Positions 8,193-15,991 of a stretch of DNA of 58,340 bases are shown here, in pieces (within the stretch, counting starts at the first letter, position 1; each line of letters opens with the position of its first letter). The notes under the pieces were generated by a model. It did no database searches and had not been told where the DNA came from. It saw only the letters and a list, made by a program, of their open reading frames with translations. Source of the DNA: JBCDKH01 sp964388485 (GTDB taxonomy: Bacteria; Planctomycetota; Phycisphaerae; Tepidisphaerales; Tepidisphaeraceae); NCBI GenBank assembly GCA_964388485.1, contig CAYMAS010000020.1, forward strand, positions 1 through 58,340, read 5' to 3'. The translations under genes were made by a program, and so were the position numbers.

Positions 8193-9714
8193 GCCCCTAG
8201 CGAACCGCGACGCCCTGGTCCGGCTGATCGAGGCCCGGCATCCCGCCATCGCCATCACGACGTCCGAGGAGCTCTACGCCCTCGCCATCGTGCGCGACGC
8301 CGCCCTCAACGCTCGTCGCGGCTTCTACCTGTGGGACTGCGTCAACGGCCTGCGCGACGGCCTCATGAAGCACTCGCTCGGCATCGACAACACCAAGGAG
8401 CCCGGCGGGGCGTTGGCGTACGTCGAACAGCACCCCAAGGCCGACGACGTCTACTGCTTCAAAGATCTAGGCGACCATCTCGACAAGGACCCCGCCAACC
8501 GCCGCCTGCTGCGAGACGTCATCTACCGCCTCGGCGACGGCGGCGGGTCGCTCGTGCTCCTCGGCTACGACGCACCGCCCGACTTCGTCGGCGACCTCGT
8601 CACGCAGTACGACCTGGCCTTCCCGAACGAGGAGGAGTTGACGCAGATCGTCCGCGATACCGTCCGCGAGCACCATCGCAATGTTCGACCCGTCGACGCC
8701 GAGATCACGCACGGCGACATGCGGAAGATCGTCAGCAACCTGCGAGGCCTGACTCGGCACCAGGCGCGGCAGGCGATTCTCGATGCCGTCTCGGCCGACC
8801 AGAAGTTCGACGCGTCGGACATCGAAGACGTTCTGCAGTTCAAGAAACGAGCCTTGTCCGCCGGCGGATTGCTGGAGTTCGTCGAAGCGCCGACCGACCT
8901 CGACCAGGTCGGCGGCGGCCAAACGCGGGTCGGCGCCCAGCCCACGGGNNNNNNNNNNTGGCTGGGGCACCGCCGCGATGCCGATGGACAGAAGGCCCGC
9001 GACTTCGGCATCGAACCCGCACGGGGCCTGTTGCTGCTCGGGGTTCAGGGTGCGGGCAAAAGTCTCGCCAGCAAAGCCGTCGCGACGGCATGGCAGCGGC
9101 CATTGCTCAGGCTCGATGTCGGCAGTCTTTACGACCGGTACATCGGCGAGAGCGAGAAGCGGCTTCGCGGAGCTTTGCGGCAGGCGGAGATGATGTCGCC
9201 TTGCATTCTGTGGATCGACGAGATCGAAAAAGCCTTCGCCGGTGCCGCATCACAGAGCAACGACGGCGGCCTGAGCCGGCGCATGTTCGGCGCACTGCTC
9301 ACGTGGATGCAGGAGCACCGCGAGCCGGTTTTTCTCATCGCCACCGCCAACGACGTCCAGGCCCTGCCGCCGGAGTTGCTTCGCAAGGGGCGGTTCGACG
9401 AGATCTTCTTCGTCGACCTGCCGAGCGAAGAGGCACGGGAGAAGATCTTCAAGATTCACCTCAAGAAGCGAAAGCGTGATCCGAAGTCGTTCAAGCTCCA
9501 CGACCTCGTCGCCGCCAGCAACGGCTACAGCGGCGCGGAGATTGAGCAAGCGATTCTGTCTGCATTGCACGAGGCCTTCGCCGACGATCGTGACGTGTCG
9601 ACGAAGAGCATTCGCGAAGCCCTCGAGGCGAGTCCGCCCCTGAGCGTGACGCGTCGCGAGCAGGTCGACGAGCTTCGGCGATGGGCGAGCGACCGTTGCG
9701 TGCCCGCGGATTGA
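8191..9714 (+). CDS. Ycf46-like AAA ATPase, interrupted by an assembly gap
   Basis: A two-part protein of about 507 residues. The N-terminal half (IEARHPAIAITTSEE onward) matches the non-catalytic domain of cyanobacterial/plastid Ycf46-type proteins. The C-terminal half is a classic AAA module with Walker A GVQGAGKS (about 284-291), Walker B CILWIDEIEKAF (about 338), a second region of homology with IATANDVQALPPELLRKGRFDE, and a C-terminal helical lid with GYSGAEIEQAI. Ten Ns (8949-8958) fall between QVGG and the WL..RRDADGQKARDFGIEPARG segment, where relatives have only a few residues. The sequence just before the gap (8927-8945) resembles a family A repeat arm. The frame is consistent on both sides if the gap is 10 bases, but its true length is unknown. 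Confidence 0.85.
   Translation: MPLANRDALVRLIEARHPAIAITTSEELYALAIVRDAALNARRGFYLWDCVNGLRDGLMKHSLGIDNTKEPGGALAYVEQHPKADDVYCFKDLGDHLDKDPANRRLLRDVIYRLGDGGGSLVLLGYDAPPDFVGDLVTQYDLAFPNEEELTQIVRDTVREHHRNVRPVDAEITHGDMRKIVSNLRGLTRHQARQAILDAVSADQKFDASDIEDVLQFKKRALSAGGLLEFVEAPTDLDQVGGGQTRVGAQPTXXXXWLGHRRDADGQKARDFGIEPARGLLLLGVQGAGKSLASKAVATAWQRPLLRLDVGSLYDRYIGESEKRLRGALRQAEMMSPCILWIDEIEKAFAGAASQSNDGGLSRRMFGALLTWMQEHREPVFLIATANDVQALPPELLRKGRFDEIFFVDLPSEEAREKIFKIHLKKRKRDPKSFKLHDLVAASNGYSGAEIEQAILSALHEAFADDRDVSTKSIREALEASPPLSVTRREQVDELRRWASDRCVPAD
8927..8945. repeat. Probable family A repeat arm at the gap edge
   Basis: GGGTCGGCGCCCAGCCCAC aligns with the family A arm GGGTGGGCTTCAGCCCAC with a few changes. 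It lies inside the AAA gene directly before the run of Ns, and the bases just after the gap (TGGCTGGGGC) could be its inverted partner. Confidence 0.5.
8949..8958. other. Assembly gap (10 N)
   Basis: Ten undefined bases, probably a scaffolding join of arbitrary length. The flanks look like the two sides of a hairpin repeat, a common cause of assembly breaks. Confidence 0.98.
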
Positions 9715-9749
9715 CGAAACATCTCGACTCACTGAGGACGCGCCGCTGT

Positions 9750-9820
9750 GGAGCGGCGGAGCTTGCTCCGCAATCCAGGTGTTGCGGCAGGCACTCCCGC
9801 GGAGCAAGCTCCGCCGCTCC
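9750..9820. repeat. Paired-hairpin repeat, family B (variant)
   Basis: Two perfect 22-base inverted arms (9750-9771 and 9799-9820), spacer 27 bases. Each arm holds a palindrome GCGGAGCTTGCTCCGC within an outer GGAGCGGCGG. The outer part matches the copy at 4488, but the inner palindrome has changed (AGC/GCT in place of CAC/GTG) with pairing kept on both levels. Confidence 0.93.
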
Positions 9821-9872
9821 GGCAGACCATCAGAAGACGCAACCTTTGCGGGTTGGATGAGTAACGTTCAGC

Positions 9873-10541
9873 ATGAAAGCTGTATCCGCCGTTGTGCTCG
9901 TCCTTGCTGCGGTGACCTTTGGGCTCGCCACACTGCCGGGTCAGGCGGCGACGGTCGTGCCGCCGGAGCCCAGCAAGGTCATCAATCCGGCCGAGGGGCA
10001 GACGGAGGCTCAGATTGTCCTCGGCGGCGGGTGCTTTTGGTGCACCGAGTTCGGCATGGAGGCGGTCAAGGGCGTGGTCGATGTCGTCAGCGGTTACGCG
10101 GGCGGGACGGCCGAGGATGCGAAGTACGAGTTCGTCGCCAACCACAAGACCGACCATGCCGAAGTCATCCGCGTGACCTATGACCCGTCGAAGGTGACGC
10201 TCGGCGAGATCTTCCAGGCGTTCTTCCTGATTCATGACCCGACGCAGCTCAACCGCCAGGGGCCGGACGTCGGCAAGCAGTACCGCAGTGCGATCTTCTA
10301 CGCGAACGACGCCCAGAAGACTGCGGCAGAGTGGTACCTGAAGCGCCTACGCGAGAGCGGGTTGTACGAGGACGACGTCGTCACGACGCTTGAGCCGCTG
10401 GACGCGTTCTACGAGGCGGAGGCGTATCACCAGGACTACGTGGTCAACAACCCGCGGAACCCGTACGTCGTCCGCTACGCGATCCCGAAGCCGGCCAAGA
10501 TCGAGAAGCACCTGCCGGAGCTGCGGGCGCGGATCGATTGA
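9873..10541 (+). CDS. msrA: Peptide methionine-S-sulfoxide reductase A, exported form
   Basis: Reduces the S epimer of methionine sulfoxide in oxidised proteins. Of 222 residues, the first 26 or so form a signal peptide (basic start, hydrophobic core, cleavage near GQAA), so the enzyme is predicted to act in the periplasm. The catalytic motif GGGCFWCTE has its nucleophile at Cys54. It is followed by the SGYAGG-type strand, HAEV-like DHAEVIRVTYDP, and the FF.IHDPTQLNRQGPDVGKQYRSAIFY block. The protein is MsrA alone, without a fused MsrB. It converges on hflX with 26 bp between stops. Confidence 0.95.
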   Translation: MKAVSAVVLVLAAVTFGLATLPGQAATVVPPEPSKVINPAEGQTEAQIVLGGGCFWCTEFGMEAVKGVVDVVSGYAGGTAEDAKYEFVANHKTDHAEVIRVTYDPSKVTLGEIFQAFFLIHDPTQLNRQGPDVGKQYRSAIFYANDAQKTAAEWYLKRLRESGLYEDDVVTTLEPLDAFYEAEAYHQDYVVNNPRNPYVVRYAIPKPAKIEKHLPELRARID

Positions 10542-10567
10542 AGCACTTCGTGGCACGGTTTACCCCA

Positions 10568-11920
10568 TCACTTCGCGGCGGCGACGTCGAGGATTTGGGC
10601 GTCGTCGTTGCGACGCAGGTCGCCGAGCGTGCGACGGCCGACGGTGGCGTGGATGTCGACGGTGTCGCCGTCGTAGCTCTTGTCGTTGATACGGGCGGAG
10701 CGTTCAAGGAACGACAGCAGCTTGCCGTTGCGGACGTCGACGCGGAGCCGGACGTCGCTGCGGGTGCCCTGGACGAGGCGGAAGACCTTTTCGTGCACCG
10801 CCTCCAAGCCGCGGCCGGTTTTGGCGCTGATGGCGACGGCGTCGGGTCGCAGGGCGAGCCACTCGTCCACCTGCCGCTCGCCCTCGGGCGTGTCGACCTT
10901 GTTGAGCAAGAGGATCTCCGGGTTGTCGCCGGCCCCGATCTCGCCGAGGACGTGGCGGACCGAGTCGTACTGCTGCCGAGCCCTGGGGTGGCCGACGTCG
11001 AGGACGTGGAGCAGCACGTCGGCATGCACAGCCTCCTCCAGCGTCGCCTTGAAGCTGGCAACGAGGTTGTGCGGCAAGTCACGGACGAAGCCGACCGTGT
11101 CGCTCAGGAGCACGTCCGTCCCACGCTCCAGATGCCATGACCGCGTCTTGGTGTCGAGTGTCGCAAAGAGTTTGTCTTCCGCGAGCGCCCCGGCGGCGGT
11201 GAGGGTGTTGAAGAGCGTCGACTTTCCCGCGTTGGTGTAACCGACAAGGCAGGTGGTGAAGTGGCCGTCGTTGCGTTTGGAAACTTCCCGCGCCTTGCGT
11301 TCCTGCAGAGCTTGCAGGCCAGCCTTGAGGTCGCTGATGCGGTTGCGGACGAGCCGGCGGTCGATTTCGAGCTGGGTTTCGCCCGGACCACGCGTGCCGA
11401 CGCCGATGGTGCCGCCGCCGGCGATGCGTTCGAGGTGGCCCCACATCTTCGTGAGACGCGGGTACGTGTATTCCATCTGCGCCAGCTCGACCTGCAACTT
11501 GGCCTCGTGGGTCTGGGCGCGGTTGGCGAAGATGTCGAGAATGATCTCGGAGCGATCGAGCACCTTCACGCCGGCGTTGCGGGGCGACTTGAGGTGCTCG
11601 TTGATGATCTTTTCGAGCTGGCCGATCTGGCCCGGCGTCAGTTCGTTGTCGAAGGCGATGAAGTCGGCGTCAAAGGCTTTGGCGGCCTGGGCGATCTCGA
11701 GGGCCTTGCCGCTGCCGACGTAGGTGCCGGGATCGATCGCCTTGCGGTTCTGGATGATTCGACTGACGGGCGTCGCGCCGGCGGTCTGGCACAGGCTGCC
11801 AAGCTCGCCTAGCGGGTCGCGCGGGTCAGCGTTGGAGTCGGGCAGCAAGACGCCGACGAGGACGGCACGTTCTTCGCCAGGCTTGCGGTTCGGTTGTTGG
11901 TTGCGATTGAGGTCTTCCAA
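10568..11920 (-). CDS. hflX: Ribosome-associated GTPase HflX
   Basis: A GTPase that splits or rescues stalled 70S ribosomes under stress. The 450-residue protein has the N-terminal HflX domain (GKALEIAQAAKAFDADFIAF, then the glycine-rich loop GGGTIGVGTRGPGETQLEID at about 168-187). The GTPase domain follows with G1 GYTNAGKST (about 227), G3 DTVGFVRDLPH and G4 NKVD. The start is a TTG at 11920, 27 bp after the recO stop, which suggests a recO-hflX operon. The C-terminal tail is complete. Confidence 0.95.
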   Translation of the reverse strand: MEDLNRNQQPNRKPGEERAVLVGVLLPDSNADPRDPLGELGSLCQTAGATPVSRIIQNRKAIDPGTYVGSGKALEIAQAAKAFDADFIAFDNELTPGQIGQLEKIINEHLKSPRNAGVKVLDRSEIILDIFANRAQTHEAKLQVELAQMEYTYPRLTKMWGHLERIAGGGTIGVGTRGPGETQLEIDRRLVRNRISDLKAGLQALQERKAREVSKRNDGHFTTCLVGYTNAGKSTLFNTLTAAGALAEDKLFATLDTKTRSWHLERGTDVLLSDTVGFVRDLPHNLVASFKATLEEAVHADVLLHVLDVGHPRARQQYDSVRHVLGEIGAGDNPEILLLNKVDTPEGERQVDEWLALRPDAVAISAKTGRGLEAVHEKVFRLVQGTRSDVRLRVDVRNGKLLSFLERSARINDKSYDGDTVDIHATVGRRTLGDLRRNDDAQILDVAAAK

Positions 11921-11947
11921 GAGCGAAGCGACGGTAGCACCGGATAG

Positions 11948-12715
11948 TCAGGCGGCTCGCAGCACTGCACGCGCGGACTTGATCCGTCCCTCCGTCTGGT
12001 AGCGAACGTGCGCGACGAGCAGGCGATGAGCCGCAGACGCGACCCGCGCCTCGACCTCCGGCAACGCCTCGCCCGTCCGTGACAAACGCAGCAGGGCGAG
12101 GATCAACTGCAAGCCCTCGGCATCGACCACCTCCGCGTCGCCGGGCACGGCATCGCCGGTGTACAACGCGGCCTGCTCGGGGGAGAACGTCACGACGTCA
12201 CCTTCTTCCAACGCCAGCCGAGTCGCCGTGCCGTCGGCTGTCCTGCCGAAGTCCGGCAAGAGGCCGACCTGGCGAATGAGGTTCAACACGAACGCCACCG
12301 CCACCGCCTCCCGATCGGCGGGCACCGTCAGGCGGTGGAGCATTCGGGTCATGCCGTCGTAGAGCTTGGGATGCGGGTCATGCTGCTCGACAAGGGCTTC
12401 GACCATGTCCGCGCAGTAGAGGCCCAACTGCAGCGAGCGCAGATTTCGACGCAAGTCGCGGTGGTCGTCGAGCAGCTTCCACTCAGTCATAACCGACAGC
12501 TCGCGATCCTCGACATGGGCGAAGAGCGCGTGGCCGCCGTCGAGCAGGTCGATGCCGCCGTCGAACTTGGTCTTGCCGACCTTCGTGCGTCGGCGGGCGC
12601 CTTTGGCGATCATGCGGACGACGCCCAGATCCCGGCACAGGAGCGAGACGATCTGCGACGTCTCGCCGAACGGATAGGCCCGCAAGCAGATGGCATCCTG
12701 TCGCGCCAGCGGCAT
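11948..12715 (-). CDS. recO: DNA repair protein RecO
   Basis: RecFOR-pathway mediator that helps load RecA onto SSB-coated single-strand DNA. About 255 residues from the ATG at 12715 (the longer frame to 12772 runs through the tRNA and is rejected). An N-terminal OB fold shows AICLRAYPFGETSQIVSLL and MIAKGARRRTKVGKTKF; the helical part shows LGLYCADMVEALVEQHDPHPKLYD. The Cys4 zinc site found in some RecO proteins is not evident. tRNA-Lys ends 32 bp upstream on the same strand, so a tRNA-recO-hflX transcript is possible. Confidence 0.92.
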   Translation of the reverse strand: MPLARQDAICLRAYPFGETSQIVSLLCRDLGVVRMIAKGARRRTKVGKTKFDGGIDLLDGGHALFAHVEDRELSVMTEWKLLDDHRDLRRNLRSLQLGLYCADMVEALVEQHDPHPKLYDGMTRMLHRLTVPADREAVAVAFVLNLIRQVGLLPDFGRTADGTATRLALEEGDVVTFSPEQAALYTGDAVPGDAEVVDAEGLQLILALLRLSRTGEALPEVEARVASAAHRLLVAHVRYQTEGRIKSARAVLRAA

Positions 12716-12747
12716 GTTCAGTCTATGGCCGGTGCGGGAACGAAGAA

Positions 12748-12821
12748 TGGACCGGGTGGGATTCGAACCCACGACACTCCGGTTAAAAGCCGGATGCTCT
12801 AACCAACTGAGCTACCAGTCC
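12748..12821 (-). tRNA. tRNA-Lys (anticodon TTT)
   Basis: On the minus strand, the acceptor GGACTGG pairs with CCGGTCC (one G-T pair). The D arm is GCTC...GAGC, and the anticodon stem TCCGG/CCGGA encloses the loop CTTTTAA with anticodon TTT. The T arm is GTGGG/CCCAC with TTCGAAT, and the discriminator is A. Length 74 nt; 3' CCA is not encoded. The variable loop is short, as expected for class I. Confidence 0.97.
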
Positions 12822-12909
12822 GTCGCCTGAGCCTACGCCCGCTGGCCGCTGCCTCGCCACCCGGCAAACGCCACGAAACTCGCCGCAACCCTTGCAGAGG
12901 CGTTTGCGT

Positions 12910-12924
12910 CCGGTAAATTACCGG
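12910..12924. promoter_or_regulatory. Perfect palindrome upstream of the DUF1800 gene
   Basis: CCGGTAAATTACCGG, a perfect 7+1+7 palindrome, 67 bp before the DUF1800 start. It is AT-centred within a GC-rich region and lacks a T-run, so it looks more like a protein-binding operator than a terminator. A good Shine-Dalgarno (GGAGG) lies near 12978. Confidence 0.45.
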
Positions 12925-12991
12925 AACCGCCCCTGGTCGCTGATGGAGCACGAAGTGACGCGGCAACTGTGCCTTCCGGAGGATTCGCACG

Positions 12992-14422
12992 ATGAACGAC
13001 ACCGCCCCCACCGCCGTCGGCCCCACACCGCCCGACAACCCGTTTGGCGAGGCTTCCCGCAGCGACCGATCAGAACGCGTCGATCGGGCAACAGGGCACC
13101 TGCTCCGACGCTGCGAATTCGGCTCCAGACCCGAGCGGCTCGACCAGCTCAAAGCCCTCAAGCCGGCCGAGCGTGTCGAGGAGATCTTCGGCTTCGACCC
13201 CAAGTCGGACGTCGGCGGGCTCAACCAGTTCCTCGACAACGCCAAGAGCCTCTTCGACATCCGTCGCAATCCGCCGATGGTCGCCGAATGGTGGTTCCAC
13301 CGGATGGTCAACACGCCGTTCCCGCTGCAGGAGCGGATCGCCGTTTTCTGGCACGACCACTTCGCCACCAGTGCGTCGAAGGTCGGCCGGAGCGACTGGA
13401 TGGCCGACCAGATCGAGCTCTTCCGAACCGACGGCCTGGGCAGCTTCCGCGACCTGCTCGTCAAGGTCGGCCGACAGCCTGCGATGCTCCGCTGGCTCGA
13501 CGGCAACAACAGCCACAAGTCGAATCCGAACGAGAACTACGGCCGCGAGATCCTTGAACTTTTCGCCGTCGGCGTCGGCAACTACACGGAAAAGGACGTC
13601 CAGGAATTGGCCCGTGCCTTTACCGGCTGGCAGATCAACGGCAGCAGCAGCCGGTTCCACAAGGAACGGTTCGACGACGGCGATAAGACGCTCTTCGCCG
13701 GCAAGCCGTACGAGACCAAGGCCAAGCTCGACAGCGAATCGGCCGTCGATGCGATCCTCAAGCACCCGGAGTCCGCCCGCTTCATCGGCAGGCGACTGTT
13801 CCAAACGTTCGTCCATCCCGAGCCGACGCAAGAGCACGTCGACCACGTCGCCGGCCGGCTTCGGCATCACCAGTGGCACGTCGGCAACGTCCTTAAGGAG
13901 CTGCTCAAGACCCGCCTGATGCACAGCGACTGGGCCTACCGGTCGAGGATCAAGTCGCCCGTCGAACTGGTCGTCGGCGCCTGCTACGCGACGGGTGCGA
14001 CGCCGCGGGCTCAGTACCTGCGGGAAGCGTGTGCTCGAATGGGGCAGTCGCTGCTCTATCCGCCCAACGTTGCCGGCTGGGACGGCGGGCAAACGTGGAT
14101 CAACGCGACCACGGTCATCGAGCGGTTTCGCTTTGGCATGAACCTTGGCCAGCACGGCTTCAACGAGTTCGTCGGCAGTGAGCTGCGGACGTTCCTCACG
14201 GAGAACGACATCACGACCGCCACCGGCATCATCGACAAGATGGGCAACCTCATGCTCGACGGCGAGGTCCGGCCCGAGCTTCGGGGCCGTCTGCTCGATT
14301 ACTTCGCCCGCGACAGCGAAAACAAGCCCACCGACTTCAAGCTCGACGGCCGTGGCTACTCGCACAAAGTCCGAGGCGGCATCCAGATTCTCGCCAGCAC
14401 CCCGGCGTACCAGCTTGCTTAG
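12992..14422 (+). CDS. DUF1800 domain protein
   Basis: A 476-residue protein of the DUF1800 family, which in planctomycetes is almost always paired with a DUF1501 gene. Landmarks are HLLRRCEFG near the N terminus, the PPMVAEWWFHRMVNTPFPLQ block followed by FWHDHFATS, then NENYGREILELFAVGVGNYTEKDV and a C-terminal PPNVAGWDGGQTWIN. The biochemical role is unproven; export is suspected from its partner, but I see no clear signal peptide here. The start follows a strong GGAGG site. The family A repeat at 14431 lies between it and the DUF1501 gene. Confidence 0.9.
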   Translation: MNDTAPTAVGPTPPDNPFGEASRSDRSERVDRATGHLLRRCEFGSRPERLDQLKALKPAERVEEIFGFDPKSDVGGLNQFLDNAKSLFDIRRNPPMVAEWWFHRMVNTPFPLQERIAVFWHDHFATSASKVGRSDWMADQIELFRTDGLGSFRDLLVKVGRQPAMLRWLDGNNSHKSNPNENYGREILELFAVGVGNYTEKDVQELARAFTGWQINGSSSRFHKERFDDGDKTLFAGKPYETKAKLDSESAVDAILKHPESARFIGRRLFQTFVHPEPTQEHVDHVAGRLRHHQWHVGNVLKELLKTRLMHSDWAYRSRIKSPVELVVGACYATGATPRAQYLREACARMGQSLLYPPNVAGWDGGQTWINATTVIERFRFGMNLGQHGFNEFVGSELRTFLTENDITTATGIIDKMGNLMLDGEVRPELRGRLLDYFARDSENKPTDFKLDGRGYSHKVRGGIQILASTPAYQLA

Positions 14423-14430
14423 CGACACCT

Positions 14431-14496
14431 GTAGGGTGGGCTTCAGCCCACCATCTGCGTCCGACCCCCTGGCCGGTGGGCTGAAGCCCACCATAC
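14431..14496. repeat. Paired-hairpin repeat, family A, between DUF1800 and DUF1501 genes
   Basis: Left arm GTAGGGTGGGCTTCAGCCCA..., right arm GGTGGGCTGAAGCCCACC then ATAC (one change from CTAC), spacer about 18 bases. It ends 16 bp before the DUF1501 ATG, so in mRNA the hairpin would sit close to the ribosome-binding region. Confidence 0.95.
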
Positions 14497-14512
14497 TTCA
14501 GACCCTGAATCC

Positions 14513-15829
14513 ATGAGCACCAAGAAGCCCGCCACCTCCCGACGCGACTTCCTCAAGGTCGGCCTCGGCGCCCTGCCTGCCATCAGCCTCGGCGGCACCG
14601 TGCCGTTGCTGATTCCCAAGCTCGCCTTTGCCGACGGCGACACGCCCGGCACGCCGATTCCCAAGGACAACATCCTCGTCGTCCTCCAGCTCTCGGGCGG
14701 CAACGACGGGCTCAATACGCTCGTTCCATACAAGAACGACGTCTACAAGAAGTCCCGGCCGACCGTCGCGTTGACGGACAACCTTCTGAAGCTCGATGAC
14801 GAGTACGCCCTCAACCCGGGGATGAAGGCGTTCAAAGAGCTGTGGGACGACGGCGAGCTCGCCATCGTGCCCGGCTGTGGCTATCCGCAGCCCAATCGCA
14901 GCCACTTCGAATCAATGGGCATCTGGCACGCCGCCGATCCGTCGGGCGGTGAAGGCAGCGGTTGGATCGGGCACTATCTCGACCACGTCATCAAGGGGAC
15001 GCGCCAGTCGTCCATCGCCAACAACCCGCTGCTGGGCGTGAACATCGGACGCGAGGTTCCCATGGCCCTCGTCTCGCCGACGACCACCGTGCCCAGCGTC
15101 GAACGGATCGACGACTTCGGCCTCTCGTTCCAGCGGGGCAGCGAGTACGACAACGATCTGGAGCGGCAGATTCTCGTCGAGCTGCAGAAGATGCAGGGCG
15201 AGAACCCGCAGCAGGACTACTTCAGCCGCCAAGCTGCCGACGCCATCATCTCGGCCGACGAGATCAAACGCGTCGCCGGTCGCTACAACGCCGAAGCCAA
15301 CTACCCCGGCGGCATCGGCCAACGCCTCCGGCTCATCGCCCAGCTCATCAGCGGCAACTTCGGCACCCGCGTCTTCTACGCAGAAACCGGCGGCTACGAC
15401 ACGCACGCCGACCAAACCGGCCAGCACGAGCGTCTCCTCGGCGGCGTCGCGGAATCGATCAAGGCCTTCTACACCGACCTCAAGGCCAAGGGCATTGCCG
15501 ACAAGGTGACGCTCATGTGCTTCAGCGAGTTCGGCCGTCGCGTCAAGCAGAACGCCAACAACGGCACCGACCACGGCGCCGCCGGCCCGATGTTCGTCGT
15601 CGGCCCGAAGGTGCAAGGCGGCTTCCACGCGCCGCACCCGTCGCTGACGGATCTGGATCGCGGCGACCTGAAGCACACGATGGACTTCCGCCGCGTCTAC
15701 AACGGCCTGCTCCGCGACTGGCTCAACGCCGATCCGAGCGATGTAATCCAAGGCGACTTCGACCCGCTGCCCCTCATCGCCGGCATCGGCATGCCCGCGA
15801 CCCGGCCGACCACCCAACCCGCCACATAG
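14513..15829 (+). CDS. DUF1501 domain protein, Tat-exported
   Basis: A 438-residue member of the DUF1501 family, distantly related in fold to sulfatases and alkaline phosphatases; its substrate is unknown. The N terminus has a twin-arginine signal (SRRDFLKVGLGALPAISLGG, Arg10-Arg11), so export of the folded protein is predicted. Core motifs are VVLQLSGGNDGLNTLVPY, NRSHFESMGIWHA, YAETGGYDTHADQ and CFSEFGRRVKQNANNGTDHG. The last two are likely metal-ligand regions by analogy with the phosphatase fold. It forms a pair with the DUF1800 gene; only a family A repeat separates them. Confidence 0.92.
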   Translation: MSTKKPATSRRDFLKVGLGALPAISLGGTVPLLIPKLAFADGDTPGTPIPKDNILVVLQLSGGNDGLNTLVPYKNDVYKKSRPTVALTDNLLKLDDEYALNPGMKAFKELWDDGELAIVPGCGYPQPNRSHFESMGIWHAADPSGGEGSGWIGHYLDHVIKGTRQSSIANNPLLGVNIGREVPMALVSPTTTVPSVERIDDFGLSFQRGSEYDNDLERQILVELQKMQGENPQQDYFSRQAADAIISADEIKRVAGRYNAEANYPGGIGQRLRLIAQLISGNFGTRVFYAETGGYDTHADQTGQHERLLGGVAESIKAFYTDLKAKGIADKVTLMCFSEFGRRVKQNANNGTDHGAAGPMFVVGPKVQGGFHAPHPSLTDLDRGDLKHTMDFRRVYNGLLRDWLNADPSDVIQGDFDPLPLIAGIGMPATRPTTQPAT

Positions 15830-15896
15830 GGAGGGCCACGGCCAACCATCCGCACTGCAGGCAGCAGCAGTAGTAACCCTCAGATAATTCTCTGTT

Positions 15897-15987
15897 TTTC
15901 CCTTTGGCGACTCGGCTGCTCCCTGCCTGGTTACCCGCGGGACCTGGGTAAGGAGCCCGGCGAGCCAATTCAACTCGCAAAGGGAAA
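15897..15987 (+). ncRNA. Candidate structured 5' leader RNA of the LEPR-XLL gene
   Basis: A nested fold can be drawn by eye. The outer helix TTTCCCTTT (15897-15905) pairs with AAAGGGAAA (15979-15987). Inside, CTCG (15911-15914) pairs with CGAG (15961-15964), GCTCC (15918-15922) with GGAGC (15952-15956), and TTACCC (15931-15936) with GGGTAA (15946-15951). Both purine-rich ribosome-binding candidates (AAGGAG at 15950, AAGGGA at 15980) are inside helices, as in translation-controlling riboswitches or thermosensors. I could not match it to a named riboswitch class. Confidence 0.45.
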
Positions 15988-15991
15988 CAAC

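Noticed and set aside
15897..15987. Possible cyclic-di-GMP (GEMM) riboswitch before the LEPR-XLL gene
   Set aside because: Short strings such as GGTTACC and CGCAAAG look alike, but their order is reversed and the tetraloop-receptor parts are missing; kept only as an unnamed structured leader.
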